From NCBI GenBank assembly GCA_003252075.1, contig QKDO01000102.1, positions 1 to 64,000 of the forward strand: a stretch of DNA of 64,000 nucleotides, written 5' to 3'. The notes beneath the pieces are model-generated. The model was not told where the DNA came from. It made no database searches and saw nothing but the letters and a program-made list of their open reading frames with translations. A program made the translations under genes and the position numbers. The stretch is from Nitrospirota bacterium (GTDB taxonomy: Bacteria; Nitrospirota; Thermodesulfovibrionia; Thermodesulfovibrionales; UBA6898). Positions 16,983-26,101 of the stretch are shown one piece after another; positions within the stretch are counted from its first letter, which is position 1, and every line of letters begins with the position of its first letter.

Positions 16983-17468
16983 ATGGAACAACTAACGCCC
17001 GAATATGTTGCACGACAGAAGATACTCCTTGACTGTGTTGATCTTGAGATTGCGGTTTCCCTGATTTACCGGGAATTTACGAGATTGTTCCCTGCAGAGA
17101 GCGATTTCTGGATGCAGCTTTCGCTTGAGGAGGAAGACCATGCGCGGCTGTACCTTGCTGCTGACCTGCTGCAGGTCACCGGAGAATACGCAGGGATCCG
17201 GTTTCCACCGGCTGCATACATCACGAAGACCCTTGCCTTTATCGAACAGATCAAGGATCAATTGCGTAAACGCCCTTTCAGTCTGCATGACGCCCTGGAT
17301 ATCGCGCTGAAACTGGAGAAGACCGTTGCGGAAAGTATCGTGTTCGAATTGCCGGAGAGCAGCGATCCGGTCATTGCAAACCTTCGGAAGATTATCAGCG
17401 ATACTGAAGCGCATATCGACAGGATCGACCGTTTCATGGTGGAAAAGGGATATTCCCTGCGAGGCTGA
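16983..17468 (+). CDS. Rubrerythrin-type ferritin-like protein
   Basis: A 161-residue helical protein. The first helices read CVDLEIAVSLIYREFTRLFP and SLEEEDHARLYLAAD. The latter carries the E-x2-H of a diiron site, and E in DLEIA is a likely bridging ligand. The second half repeats the pattern (ALKLEKTVAESIVFEL and ISDTEAHIDRIDRFM), as in rubrerythrin or Mn-catalase relatives. No rubredoxin-like CxxC domain is present. It may remove peroxide or bind iron. A strong promoter ends 8 nt before the ATG. Confidence 0.7.
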   Translation: MEQLTPEYVARQKILLDCVDLEIAVSLIYREFTRLFPAESDFWMQLSLEEEDHARLYLAADLLQVTGEYAGIRFPPAAYITKTLAFIEQIKDQLRKRPFSLHDALDIALKLEKTVAESIVFELPESSDPVIANLRKIISDTEAHIDRIDRFMVEKGYSLRG

Positions 17469-17627
17469 AAGGGGATTCCGCCTTTCCTTGTTGTACGGTC
17501 GATGCCGCGGTGGACATTTTCCATCAGGTAATGCTTTTCCGGGCCCCCGCTCTCATATCAATCAATAAACATGGTAGCATCTTCACAATGCCGAGCACCT
17601 GCGATAAAATAAGAATAGGAGGCTGTT

Positions 17628-17789
17628 ATGGATGCCACGCTCGACAGGATCGATCGGCTGATCATGATGGCCCTGGAGCACCTTGACCATGTCAGGGGCA
17701 CAGCATGCGAACGATACGCAGAGAACGTGCTCGACTCGTTGGTCTGCGAAAGAAAGCGCTACACCTTCTACCTTAGCCTCCTGAACTGA
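17628..17789 (+). CDS. 53-residue small protein (hypothetical)
   Basis: A short gene with a perfect AGGAGG 6 nt upstream of the ATG. The product begins MDATLDRIDRLIMMALEHLD. It looks largely helical, with two Cys (TACERYAE and LVCERKR) spaced about 21 residues apart. I do not recognise it. The strong ribosome site and clean frame argue for a real gene. A small four-helix or dimeric protein working with the neighbouring ferritin-like protein is possible but speculative. Confidence 0.6.
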   Translation: MDATLDRIDRLIMMALEHLDHVRGTACERYAENVLDSLVCERKRYTFYLSLLN

Positions 17790-17898
17790 TGTCCCCTGCC
17801 TGACTGTAGGAGAAAACATAACGCGGTGGCATGCGCGGCGGCGCGATCCGGAACAGGTGGTTCGACCGTCGGACCCCATCGCACGAGGGGAGATCTTT

Positions 17899-18645
17899 TT
17901 GTCTGAGCGTACACGAGCCTTTATTGAAAAGATCATCGCCGCCCATGGAGGCAGGGAGCAGTGGAGCAACATAGGCTGTCTGGAAGCCGAACTTTCCGCG
18001 TACGGTTTCCTGTTCACGGCAAAGAAGCGGCAGGTGCTGCGCAATGTCATCGTACGGGCGTCATCCCGTGTTCCCTTCCTGCAATTCTGTGATTTTCCCG
18101 ACACCGGCAAGACCGGAGAACTGCGGGGTGAAGAAGAGGTGCGTATTGTCAGCACTGACGGCAGCGTGCTTGAAAGGCGTTATCATCCCCGGGCGGCATT
18201 TCAGGGGCTGCGCAGAAATCTCTGGTGGGATGACCTTGATTTCATATACTTCGGGGGTTATGCGACCTGGAATTACCTGGTAACGCCTTTTCTCTTTATG
18301 CAAGAAGGGTTTGTCTTTGAATATCCGGGAGAGGTGCTGCTTCCGGAAGGGAAGTTTTCCTGCCTGCGCGCGACATTCCCTGCAGCACTGCCCGTACACT
18401 GCCGAACGCAGACATTCTATTTCGATGCGTGCGGTCTGCTCTTCCGTTTTGATTATACTGCCGAAGTTGTTGGGGGCTGGGCGCACGCCGCTCATTTCTG
18501 CTCTGGATACCGGGATTTTTCCGGGCTTCAGGTCTCTACGCAGCGTCGTGTGAGGCCGCTTCTGTTCGGGCGGGTGTTGAGCATGCCGACGCTTGTAGCG
18601 CTGGACATTCACGACGTGCGGACCCTTCCGGATAGTCCCCTTTGA
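17899..18645 (+). CDS. Conserved uncharacterised protein (LolA/LppX-like shape)
   Basis: About 248 residues, beginning LSERTRAFIEKIIAAHGG. The body is beta-rich with aromatic patches (FIYFGGYATWNYL, RTQTFYFDACGLLFRFDYT). It ends with VVGGWAHAAHFCSGYRDFSG and MPTLVALDIHDV, features I recall from an unnamed conserved family in Actinobacteria and Proteobacteria. The overall shape resembles lipid-carrier (LolA-like) folds, but no signal peptide is seen. I prefer TTG 17899 because GAGGGGAGA lies 6-7 nt upstream; GTG 17857 is the longer alternative. Confidence 0.65.
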   Translation: MSERTRAFIEKIIAAHGGREQWSNIGCLEAELSAYGFLFTAKKRQVLRNVIVRASSRVPFLQFCDFPDTGKTGELRGEEEVRIVSTDGSVLERRYHPRAAFQGLRRNLWWDDLDFIYFGGYATWNYLVTPFLFMQEGFVFEYPGEVLLPEGKFSCLRATFPAALPVHCRTQTFYFDACGLLFRFDYTAEVVGGWAHAAHFCSGYRDFSGLQVSTQRRVRPLLFGRVLSMPTLVALDIHDVRTLPDSPL

Positions 18646-18727
18646 GAGAATACCGTTGAGGGTTCCTGCTTTTTGCTCGGCCGGGAAACTCATGGTATGA
18701 TAAAAAAAAGAGATAACGAGGCCGATT

Positions 18728-18913
18728 ATGAAAGAATGTCCCCGCTGCGGGAAAAGGTTCAATCTGCTCCAGCGCATAACAGGTGAGGCAAGAGAGCATA
18801 TCATCAACTGTACGGTTGCCGAGAAGAAAAAAGACCTTTCATATCTTGCCGGAACATGCCGTGGCTGTCCGGCAAATTGTTTTGAAAAGGGTGAGTTTGG
18901 CAATAAGGAATAA
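18728..18913 (+). CDS. 61-residue zinc-ribbon-like small protein
   Basis: Begins MKECPRCGKRFNLLQRITGE, with a CxxC knuckle at the N-terminus and a second group, CRGCPANC, near the C-terminus. This gives enough Cys for one zinc ribbon or cluster. A modest AACGAGG site precedes the ATG. It lies between a conserved hypothetical gene and a large c-di-GMP gene. The function is unknown; nucleic-acid or protein binding is typical for such ribbons. Confidence 0.6.
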   Translation: MKECPRCGKRFNLLQRITGEAREHIINCTVAEKKKDLSYLAGTCRGCPANCFEKGEFGNKE

Positions 18914-18957
18914 TACTCCTCCCTGCTGCCTGTCCCGCACCTTCTGAATCCTTACCC

Positions 18958-21900
18958 ATGGAGCCGGCCTCCCGGCCTGACAGCCGCATGCCCTTATACA
19001 GTGGTCCAGAACCGGGCCAAAGTCAATGGAAAATGGCGATATTTTGTGATACAGTGAAATCGAAGAGGGAGTTGCGCGTTTCTCTGACGGGAACCTCAAC
19101 GCGGGATAAGCAGGTGAAAGATCAGGTCCCATCGAAAATGGAGAGACAGAAGGAACTGCACCGGCTCAGAAAGAAGGTCGCCGAACTGAAAGATCTGCAG
19201 TCTACCCATACGGACATGGGCAAGCAGATCAGACATACCATATCACTGCTCAATGCTACGCTTGAATCTGCAGCAAACGGGCTGCTTGTCATAGACAACT
19301 CGGGCAAGATCGCAAGCTATAACAAGAATTTTCTGAAGATGTGGCGAATTCCGGCAGACCTTGCAGGGCAGGGGGATGACCGGGCGCTGGTCGACTTTGT
19401 GCTGGACCAGTTGAAGGAACCCGATGCGTTTCTGAAAAAGGTCCACTATTTATATGCACATCCTGAAAAAGAAAGCTTTGATGTTATTACGTTCAAGGAC
19501 GGACGCGTCTTTGAACGGTTTTCGCGGCCGCAGAAGGTCGGCAGCGATATTGTCGGCCGGGTATGGAGTTTTCATGATGTTACAGAACGCATGCAGACCG
19601 CGGCAGCACTGGAACGAAGCAGGGCGGAATTTGAAGCTATCTTCAATTCGATTGCTGATGCGGCCATTCTTGTTGATACAGGGCTGCGTATTGTCCTGAT
19701 CAACCCGGCGTTCACCCGGGTGTTCGGATACCGGCTCAGGGAGTTGAAAGGGAAAAGCACCAGGAAGTTGTATGCGGATAAGGCCGACTATGCAGCAGAA
19801 GACATGAAACGGCTGCATAGGGACACCACCCGGAAAATACCGGCATTCGAGTGCCGGTATCGCCGAAAGGACGGTACGGTGTTCCCGGGTGAAACCGTAG
19901 GAGCTCCGGTTATCGACGCGAGAGGCCTGAACATCGGCTTTTTGTCGATACACCGGGATATTACCGAGAGAAAGCGTATCGAGGAAGCCCTTCGGGAAAG
20001 CGAAGAACGGTTTCGTATGCTGCTGAATTCCACGGCCGAGGCCATCTACGGAATTGATATGCACGGCAACTGCACGTTCTGCAACACCTCCTTTCTCCGG
20101 CAGATGTTGTATGAAACAGAAGAAGATGTGCTTGGGAAGAACATGCATGAACTGATCCACGATAAAGGGCCTGATGGCGCTGCATATCCGTTCAGGGAGT
20201 GCAGAATATGTAAAGGATTTGCCAGAGGGAAGGGCGTCCACCGTGATGACGAGGTCTTATGGCGGGCTGACGGGAGTCCTTTCCACGCAGAATACTGGTC
20301 ATATCCTGTCCGGCACAGGGGAGTTGTTATCGGGGCAGTCGTGACTTTCCTTGATATTTCAGAGCGTAAGAGGATCGGAGATGCATTGAAGAGCAGCGAG
20401 GCAAAATACCGTACACTTTTTACAGAAATGCTGAATGGATTTGCCTATCACAAAATCATTGTTGACGAACATGGCATGCCCTCAGACTACGTTTTTCTCG
20501 AGGTAAACGAGGCTTTTGAAAAGCTCACCGGGCTGAAAAAGAAAGACATCATCGGCAGGGCAGTGACTGAGGTCATCCCCGGCATCCGGGAAGCCGACTT
20601 TGACTGGATAGGAACGTATGGAAAGGTCGCGCTCACCGGAGAGGGAGTAAAATTCGAACAGTTCTTCTCCGCGTTCAATCGGTGGTATTCGGTTTCGGCC
20701 TTTTGCACGGAAAAAGGATACTTCGGCGCGGTATTTGAGGATGTAACCGAACGCAGGAGAATGGAAGACGACATCAGATACCTGGCATATCATGATACCC
20801 TTACCGGGCTGTCGAACAGAGGTGTCTTCATAGACCATCTTGACCTCGCCATAACACAGGCCCATCGCGACAGCTATATGCTTGCCGTGCTTTTTCTGGA
20901 CCTGGACCGGTTTAAGCATATCAACGATGCATTCGGGCACGCGGCGGGGGATCAGCTGCTCAAAGAGGTGGCCGCACGCCTGAGAAAATGTGTTCGTGAA
21001 ACCGATACCGTGTCCCGCATCGGCGGCGATGAGTTCAGCGTTCTCCTGCACCATGTCAGGCATGCAGAAGACGCCGCGGTAATCGCGGAAAAGATCATCT
21101 CGGCAGTGCAGAAACCCTATCTTATTGATGCCCATGAGCTGCACATCTCCACGAGCATCGGCATCAGCACATACCCCGACGACAGCATTCGGCCGGAAAC
21201 GCTCTTGAACAGCGCTGATATTGCCATGTACCATGCAAAGGAGATGGGAAGGGGCAGCTACCAGTTCTACAGCCCGGTCATGAAGGTCAGGACGATCGAA
21301 CGAATGATTTTTGAGAAGAGCATGCGCACGGCGCTCGACCGGGGGGAATTCCTGGTCTATTATCAGCCCCAGGTGGATATCATGACCAAACGGATGGTCT
21401 GTGCAGAGGCCCTGGTACGCTGGCAGCATCCGGAAATGGGTCTTGTAGCCCCCGGCCGGTTCATCCCGCTGGCCGAAGCCAGCGGGGTCATTAAAGTCAT
21501 CGGTGATTACGTTCTCCAGACCGCATGTATGCAGAACAGGATCTGGCAGGAAGCAGGACGTTTTTCCCTCTGCGTGACCGTGAACCTCTCGACACATGAG
21601 TTTCAGAGTCCCGGAATCGTGGATCGGATCTCCCGGGTATTGAAAGAAACCGGTCTTGAGCCGCACTTGCTGGAGCTGGAGATTACGGAAAGCACCGCCA
21701 TGCAGGATGCAACGCGCACGATCAGAAAACTGCAGGAACTCGCAGATATGGGCATACGGTTCTCTCTGGACGATTTTGGCATTGGGTATTCGTCACTGAG
21801 TTATCTCAAGAAATTCCCCATCAACAAGCTGAAGATCGACCAGTCGTTTATCCGGAGCATTAAAGAAGATCAGGATGCCCGGGCAATTGTGTATGCTGTA

Positions 21901-22065
21901 ATCGCGCTGGCGCACTCCCTGAATCTCAGCGTTGTTGCAGAGGGCGTGGAGACCGATGAACAGATGCATTTTCTGCAGTCATGTCAATGCGACCAGATAC
22001 AGGGATATCTCTTCAGCAAGCCCCTGCCTGTCGCTGATTTCCAGGAATTTGCCTTGACACACTGA
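18958..22065 (+). CDS. Multi-PAS GGDEF-EAL c-di-GMP turnover protein
   Basis: A 1035-residue cytoplasmic sensor with, in order, a coiled coil (~55-90), four PAS-like domains (around 90-210, 215-340, 345-465 and 475-595), a GGDEF domain and an EAL domain. GGDEF is intact (RIGGDEFSVLL, ~689) with the inhibitory I-site RETD five residues before it. EAL also looks active (CAEALVRWQHP near 817, LDDFGIGYSSLSYL). It could both make and degrade c-di-GMP. No membrane segment is seen. The third PAS has several Cys (CTFCNTSF and ECRICKGFARG). The true start is uncertain: ATG 18958 has no ribosome site, and downstream starts near 19033 or 19138 are possible. Confidence 0.88.
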   Translation: MEPASRPDSRMPLYSGPEPGQSQWKMAIFCDTVKSKRELRVSLTGTSTRDKQVKDQVPSKMERQKELHRLRKKVAELKDLQSTHTDMGKQIRHTISLLNATLESAANGLLVIDNSGKIASYNKNFLKMWRIPADLAGQGDDRALVDFVLDQLKEPDAFLKKVHYLYAHPEKESFDVITFKDGRVFERFSRPQKVGSDIVGRVWSFHDVTERMQTAAALERSRAEFEAIFNSIADAAILVDTGLRIVLINPAFTRVFGYRLRELKGKSTRKLYADKADYAAEDMKRLHRDTTRKIPAFECRYRRKDGTVFPGETVGAPVIDARGLNIGFLSIHRDITERKRIEEALRESEERFRMLLNSTAEAIYGIDMHGNCTFCNTSFLRQMLYETEEDVLGKNMHELIHDKGPDGAAYPFRECRICKGFARGKGVHRDDEVLWRADGSPFHAEYWSYPVRHRGVVIGAVVTFLDISERKRIGDALKSSEAKYRTLFTEMLNGFAYHKIIVDEHGMPSDYVFLEVNEAFEKLTGLKKKDIIGRAVTEVIPGIREADFDWIGTYGKVALTGEGVKFEQFFSAFNRWYSVSAFCTEKGYFGAVFEDVTERRRMEDDIRYLAYHDTLTGLSNRGVFIDHLDLAITQAHRDSYMLAVLFLDLDRFKHINDAFGHAAGDQLLKEVAARLRKCVRETDTVSRIGGDEFSVLLHHVRHAEDAAVIAEKIISAVQKPYLIDAHELHISTSIGISTYPDDSIRPETLLNSADIAMYHAKEMGRGSYQFYSPVMKVRTIERMIFEKSMRTALDRGEFLVYYQPQVDIMTKRMVCAEALVRWQHPEMGLVAPGRFIPLAEASGVIKVIGDYVLQTACMQNRIWQEAGRFSLCVTVNLSTHEFQSPGIVDRISRVLKETGLEPHLLELEITESTAMQDATRTIRKLQELADMGIRFSLDDFGIGYSSLSYLKKFPINKLKIDQSFIRSIKEDQDARAIVYAVIALAHSLNLSVVAEGVETDEQMHFLQSCQCDQIQGYLFSKPLPVADFQEFALTH

Positions 22066-22155
22066 GACCGTCTCCGCTCCAATGCTGCTCTTCTTCACGA
22101 TCCGTCTCCTTTTCGGCCATCCCGGAGAAAAAAAACGTTCCCGCTGCATCTCCTG

Positions 22156-22929
22156 TTATCTTCGGGCAATCTTTTTCTCAACCTGGCAGCAGATCCCTTT
22201 CAGCATCGTACGTTCGGCTTCTGTAAGTCCTGCCCTTCCGATAAAATGCCTCAGGTCAAGCATGATTTTTTTCTTCATGTTTCTGTCCCCTTTCGGGATA
22301 TAGTCGAGAAGCTCCAATGCCCCTGATATTTTTTCGTACAGTTCTGCACTTTCTCCATACCGCTGCAGAGGTGGTGCCACGCCCGGGTCGGGTTGTATGA
22401 CATAGGGCCCCCCGGCTTTCGCCGCATTTGATCTGCCCGGATCTGCCAGAAAAAGCTCGTAGGCGATTATCAAGACTGCGTGGGACAGGTTCAGGGAAGG
22501 TTGTTGCGTGCTGCTCGGGATGGTAAGCATGCATCCGCATTCGTCAATTTCCCTGCGCAACAATCCCCGTGCCTCTCGCCCAAAAAGGATCGCTATGGTG
22601 TTGTTGGCTGCCATCGCGAACAGTTTGGCTGCTCCTTCATCAGCAGGCAACATGATGCCCCGCCGTTTTCCCGGTATCCGTGTCGTCCCTACAACAAGAG
22701 ATCTGTCCTTGACGGCATCGGCAACACTGCTGAAGATCCCGGCCGAATCGAGTACGTCGTGGGAATTGCGTGCAAACCATCTTCCTTCATTCGTCATCTC
22801 AGGAGGAGGGTTGACCAGGCAGAGGTTCCGGAAGCCCATGTTCTTGATGGCACGTGCCGAGGCCCCGATGTTGCCCGGCTCTTTCGGCTCCACAAGAACG
22901 AAATAGATATTATCCTTCCAGCCGGCCAT
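22156..22929 (-). CDS. TrmJ-type tRNA/rRNA 2'-O-methyltransferase (SPOUT)
   Basis: A 257-residue RNA methyltransferase. SPOUT motifs are present: VLVEPKEPGNIGASARAIKN (motif 1), LFGREARGLLRREID (motif 2) and PSLNLSHAVLIIAYELF (motif 3, AdoMet knot). A C-terminal helical extension (LLDYIPKGDRN...) is typical of TrmJ, which 2'-O-methylates position 32 of tRNAs. The ATG at 22929 has GGGGGAG about 6 nt upstream, so a longer upstream frame is rejected. It lies 37 bp downstream of the CvfB-like gene in a three-gene minus-strand run. Confidence 0.85.
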   Translation of the reverse strand: MAGWKDNIYFVLVEPKEPGNIGASARAIKNMGFRNLCLVNPPPEMTNEGRWFARNSHDVLDSAGIFSSVADAVKDRSLVVGTTRIPGKRRGIMLPADEGAAKLFAMAANNTIAILFGREARGLLRREIDECGCMLTIPSSTQQPSLNLSHAVLIIAYELFLADPGRSNAAKAGGPYVIQPDPGVAPPLQRYGESAELYEKISGALELLDYIPKGDRNMKKKIMLDLRHFIGRAGLTEAERTMLKGICCQVEKKIARR

Positions 22930-22966
22930 GATATACTCCCCCGTATTCGTGCCCGCGCGGGCAGAA

Positions 22967-23827
22967 TCAGGCTTTGCCGATGAGGCGTATCCCCTGCTCC
23001 TCAATGGCAATAACCCGTCTTTTGTACAGAAGGCCGATTGCCTTCTTATAGGTCTTCTTGCTCATCCCGAACACATGGTAGATGGCCTCGGAAGGACTTT
23101 TGTCCGTCATCGGGAGGAACCCGCCCCGAGACTTCAGGGTCATGATGATCCGCTCCGCTGCATCCCCGATCTGCGCATATCCCGGCAGCTGAAGACAGAG
23201 GTCTATCTTCCCGTCATCCCGTACTTTTTTGATGAACCCCGGCAAGTGCTGCCCTTTCCTGAGCTGCTGGAAGACCTCGTTCTTGTAGAGAATGCCCCAT
23301 CGGGTATTATCGATGATGGCTTTATAGCCGATCTCGGTCTGGCTGCAGATCAGCAGATCCACGCTTTGCCCCTCAGCGAAGCCCGCCGCCTGTGCATTCA
23401 TGAAGCGGTTCAGTTTCGAAGAAGCAACGATACGGTTGGTGCGCTCGTCTAGATGCACGTACACAATGTACGATCTCCCTTCTTCCATCTTTTCTTTCTG
23501 CTCACTGAACGGCGCGAGCAGGTCCTTTTTCAGTCCCCAGTCCAGGAATGCCCCTACCGGAGTGACCGAAGCCACCTTCAGCAGCGCATATTCGTTGATC
23601 ATGGCGTACGGCCGTTTCGTCGTAGCAAGGATCTCACCCTCAGAACCGGGAAAGATAAAGACATCGATATCATCTCCGGTCACGCAGTTTATTCCCGCAT
23701 AACTGCGCGGCATGAATAACTCTCCGCGATCTTTTCCGTCGAGCCAGACGCCGGCGTCAGATATCCTAAGGACCCGCAGCCTGTTGAGTCTTCCAATCTC
23801 CACCGTCTCTGCAGGGAGCTTCCTCAT
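22967..23827 (-). CDS. CvfB-like S1-domain RNA-binding protein
   Basis: About 286 residues with the CvfB/YitL layout: tandem S1-type barrels (VEIGRLNRLRVLRISDAGVW, LLKVASVTPVGAFLDWGLKK and GFIKKVRDDGKIDLCL) and a C-terminal winged helix (IYHVFGMSKKTYKKAIGLLY). CvfB proteins bind RNA and affect virulence-gene expression in Gram-positives; the role elsewhere is unknown. ATG 23827 begins the conserved part. A GTG at 23887 overlaps the stop of the upstream gene (GTGA) and would add 20 Arg-rich residues. That coupling is attractive, so the start is undecided. Confidence 0.82.
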   Translation of the reverse strand: MRKLPAETVEIGRLNRLRVLRISDAGVWLDGKDRGELFMPRSYAGINCVTGDDIDVFIFPGSEGEILATTKRPYAMINEYALLKVASVTPVGAFLDWGLKKDLLAPFSEQKEKMEEGRSYIVYVHLDERTNRIVASSKLNRFMNAQAAGFAEGQSVDLLICSQTEIGYKAIIDNTRWGILYKNEVFQQLRKGQHLPGFIKKVRDDGKIDLCLQLPGYAQIGDAAERIIMTLKSRGGFLPMTDKSPSEAIYHVFGMSKKTYKKAIGLLYKRRVIAIEEQGIRLIGKA

Positions 23828-23883
23828 TTCAGAGCCCGTTATGCGTTCCGTGTGCCTCTTGCTGCTCTGTATCCTCCGGCGAT

Positions 23884-25374
23884 TCACGGGAAAAGGGTTG
23901 CCTGGTCTTTCCGTAACTGTGCAAAACTCTCTTCCGGCAGATCAAAGCTGTTTTTGAAGAGCCTGTTCATCACCGAGACCAGCTGACGGAATTTATACGC
24001 GTCATGATGGGAGTCTCCCTTCTGTTCGGATGTGCGCCAACTTTGCTCGTCGGATATGCGCAGCTCGACACCAAGCGTGTGCTGCTGGGTTTTTTTGCTG
24101 ATCCGGTCCCGTTTTGCAAAGAGAGGCGTGCCTGGGATCATGATGTTGTTTGTTGCGGTCGCCCGATGGAGCGGCAGGGAAAAGGCTATCTTGCACTGGA
24201 ACTTTCTGTGTCCCCGCGAAGAGTGCAGATTCTTTGCCGCGTTTACGCTCAGTGCTTCATAGAACTTTCTCGCATTGGCAAGCAGTTCCTCTTCACCCGG
24301 CACGGTATCGCGGCCCTCGCTCCGGGAAAGGCTTATCATAAGCTTCCTCACGGCCCCGATCATGCTTTCCGGATCATCGAACAGTGTCTGGGTTATGGAA
24401 TGGGAGGCAGTGATTTCCTGCAGGATGACACCCCGCTTCTGGAGTGCGTGAAAAAGCTTCAGCGTATCGTCCATGCTTTTAAGGATGAACGTTATAGCTA
24501 GGATATCCCGGATGTCGTACGCCTCTCCTTCCACATCCTTACCTAGCTTGGTGAACATGCTCTCCGGGCTCTTCAGCCTGGCCTTGATTTCGGCTATGTC
24601 GACCTCAACGCCGTCTCCGCTGTTGAATACCAGGCATCCTTTCTCATCGTCGAACGACAACGACTCATTCAGCTTGTGGAAAAATGTTGAAATCTTTACG
24701 AAAGCCCTTTGGCCTGACTCGCTGTCAGGTATATGCTGCGGGTGTTCCCAGTCATAATGGTACAGGTCATCAAGGCTCTGTCCCTGCATTTCAAGGAAAA
24801 AGCCTAGCTGCGCGTAATCATTAATGTCCTGGCTGTCCTCCTCGATCGATTTGATGAGGTGGCCCATCTTAAGCATGGAACAGGCTGTCTGCTGCCAAGC
24901 AGGCGGGACGTTTTCGGTGCTGTCATGATACCCGTAAAAAACATGCGGATACTTTCGCGATGAAGCAAGAAGGAAGAGGTGCCGTGGGTCCTCGCTGACG
25001 ATCTGCTGAAACTCTGCGCTCTGCAGCACGGAGACAGTCTGACCGATGGCCTGCAGACACCTCTGGTAAAGACCGGCATTGGGAGAGTTAAGGGCGGCAA
25101 GGCCTTCCAACTGCGTTCTGACAAAGGGGAAAAGCCAGTTCAAAAAGTAACGATAGACTTGTTCGACAAACTTTTGCGCTCTGTCTTTCTCGCTCGACTG
25201 CAGTTCATCATGAAGAATGTCGAATCCACGGTTTCCCATCATTCTGGTCGCCTGGCAGAGCGCTTCCCCATAATTTTCGGTGCGCAACAGGAGAAACGGG
25301 GTCATCTCGGTCCTGTCCAGTACAGAGCCGAAGATCTCGTGGTGAAGCTCCTGTCTTTGTGATGTCAGTTCCAT
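23884..25374 (-). CDS. RelA/SpoT-like nucleotidyltransferase-fold protein with a large N-terminal domain
   Basis: A 496-residue protein. The C-terminal half carries pieces of the (p)ppGpp-synthetase fold: LKSPESMFTKLG followed by YDIRDILAITFILKSMDD (compare the K-S-x-S-x--K and D-x-R-D segments of Rel synthetases), and later VELRISDEQSW and GDSHHDAYKFRQ (compare EVQIRT and the following H--YK). The central GYxSLH-type segment is replaced by SSRGHRKFQCKIAFSLP. The N-terminal ~250 residues are helical and unrecognised. I recall related uncharacterised families in Myxococcota (TIGR04552/TIGR04562 type). Whether it makes an alarmone is unknown. It is first in a run with cvfB and trmJ. Confidence 0.6.
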   Translation of the reverse strand: MELTSQRQELHHEIFGSVLDRTEMTPFLLLRTENYGEALCQATRMMGNRGFDILHDELQSSEKDRAQKFVEQVYRYFLNWLFPFVRTQLEGLAALNSPNAGLYQRCLQAIGQTVSVLQSAEFQQIVSEDPRHLFLLASSRKYPHVFYGYHDSTENVPPAWQQTACSMLKMGHLIKSIEEDSQDINDYAQLGFFLEMQGQSLDDLYHYDWEHPQHIPDSESGQRAFVKISTFFHKLNESLSFDDEKGCLVFNSGDGVEVDIAEIKARLKSPESMFTKLGKDVEGEAYDIRDILAITFILKSMDDTLKLFHALQKRGVILQEITASHSITQTLFDDPESMIGAVRKLMISLSRSEGRDTVPGEEELLANARKFYEALSVNAAKNLHSSRGHRKFQCKIAFSLPLHRATATNNIMIPGTPLFAKRDRISKKTQQHTLGVELRISDEQSWRTSEQKGDSHHDAYKFRQLVSVMNRLFKNSFDLPEESFAQLRKDQATLFP

Positions 25375-25502
25375 ATACAGTTTCCGGAGAAAAGTAACTG
25401 CCGGCTGTTTGCGGGCCCACAGGTCTCTTCTGTTGCTACCGGAATATTATAACTTAATTGTTCTGAGGTTGAAGATGCGGTTTGTGGAATGTCCACCCGG
25501 AT

Positions 25503-25583
25503 ATGAGAAAAATCATACTGACGAAGGAAGAAATTGGGTATCATTTCCGTGTGAACATTGAGCCCAGGGAGGTCGTAGTATGA
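25503..25583 (+). CDS. 26-codon frame whose stop overlaps the cytochrome c'-like start (ATGA)
   Basis: Opens at ATG 25503 (MRKIILTKEEIGYHFRVNIE...) and ends in TGA at 25581-25583, overlapping the ATG at 25580. It has no convincing ribosome site of its own, while its last third contains the AGGGAGG used by the downstream gene. It may be a leader or a chance frame. Confidence 0.25.
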   Translation: MRKIILTKEEIGYHFRVNIEPREVVV

Positions 25584-26047
25584 GAAAAAAGACAGGAATG
25601 ATAGCGGTAATTGCGCTGATTGTCTCGGTTGTGGTTATGCCGCGGCTTCTGACCGCCGGCCAGGGCGAACATCAGCATGCGCAGCAGGAACAACGGCATC
25701 AACAGGGGAAAAATCCTCTTCTTGAAGAGATGGCACTATTGGACAATGCGTTCCGTGAAATCGTCTCCGCCGTGTCCCTGGGAGAGGGCGAGCGGGTACA
25801 TAATGCGCTGGAGGCCCTGCATGGAACCATGGAAAAGACCCATGCAGGAGTTCATTCAGGAGCGGTAAGAATCCCGAAAAACGCTGACCGTACTGCTGAA
25901 TTTGTGAATATGGATACGGAATTTCATGGAGATCTCGAAGCATTGGCACAGTCAGCGCAGACGGGCAATCAGAAGGACATGCTGTCACTCACCAAAAAGC
26001 TCCTCGATGGCTGTGTGAACTGTCATCAGACGTTCAGAAAACCGTGA
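25580..26047 (+). CDS. Exported cytochrome c'-like protein
   Basis: A 155-residue protein with a signal peptide (hydrophobic MIAVIALIVSVVVMP, cleavage near TAGQGEH). The His/Gln-rich linker (EHQHAQQEQRHQQG) could bind metal. The rest is helical, and a single haem motif CVNCHQTF lies only about 8 residues from the C-terminus, as in four-helix cytochrome c' and related small haem carriers. Periplasmic electron transfer or gas binding is likely. AGGGAGG precedes the ATG. Confidence 0.8.
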   Translation: MRKKTGMIAVIALIVSVVVMPRLLTAGQGEHQHAQQEQRHQQGKNPLLEEMALLDNAFREIVSAVSLGEGERVHNALEALHGTMEKTHAGVHSGAVRIPKNADRTAEFVNMDTEFHGDLEALAQSAQTGNQKDMLSLTKKLLDGCVNCHQTFRKP

Positions 26048-26101
26048 ATCACGCGCCGAAGGAGGCAAGTGCGCTGCTCTCATCCGGAGGTGAGAAGGTG
26101 T

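Noticed and set aside
20482-21666. 394-codon open frame on the minus strand
   Set aside because: It lies fully inside the GGDEF-EAL gene, has no recognisable domain and reflects third-position codon bias of the real gene.
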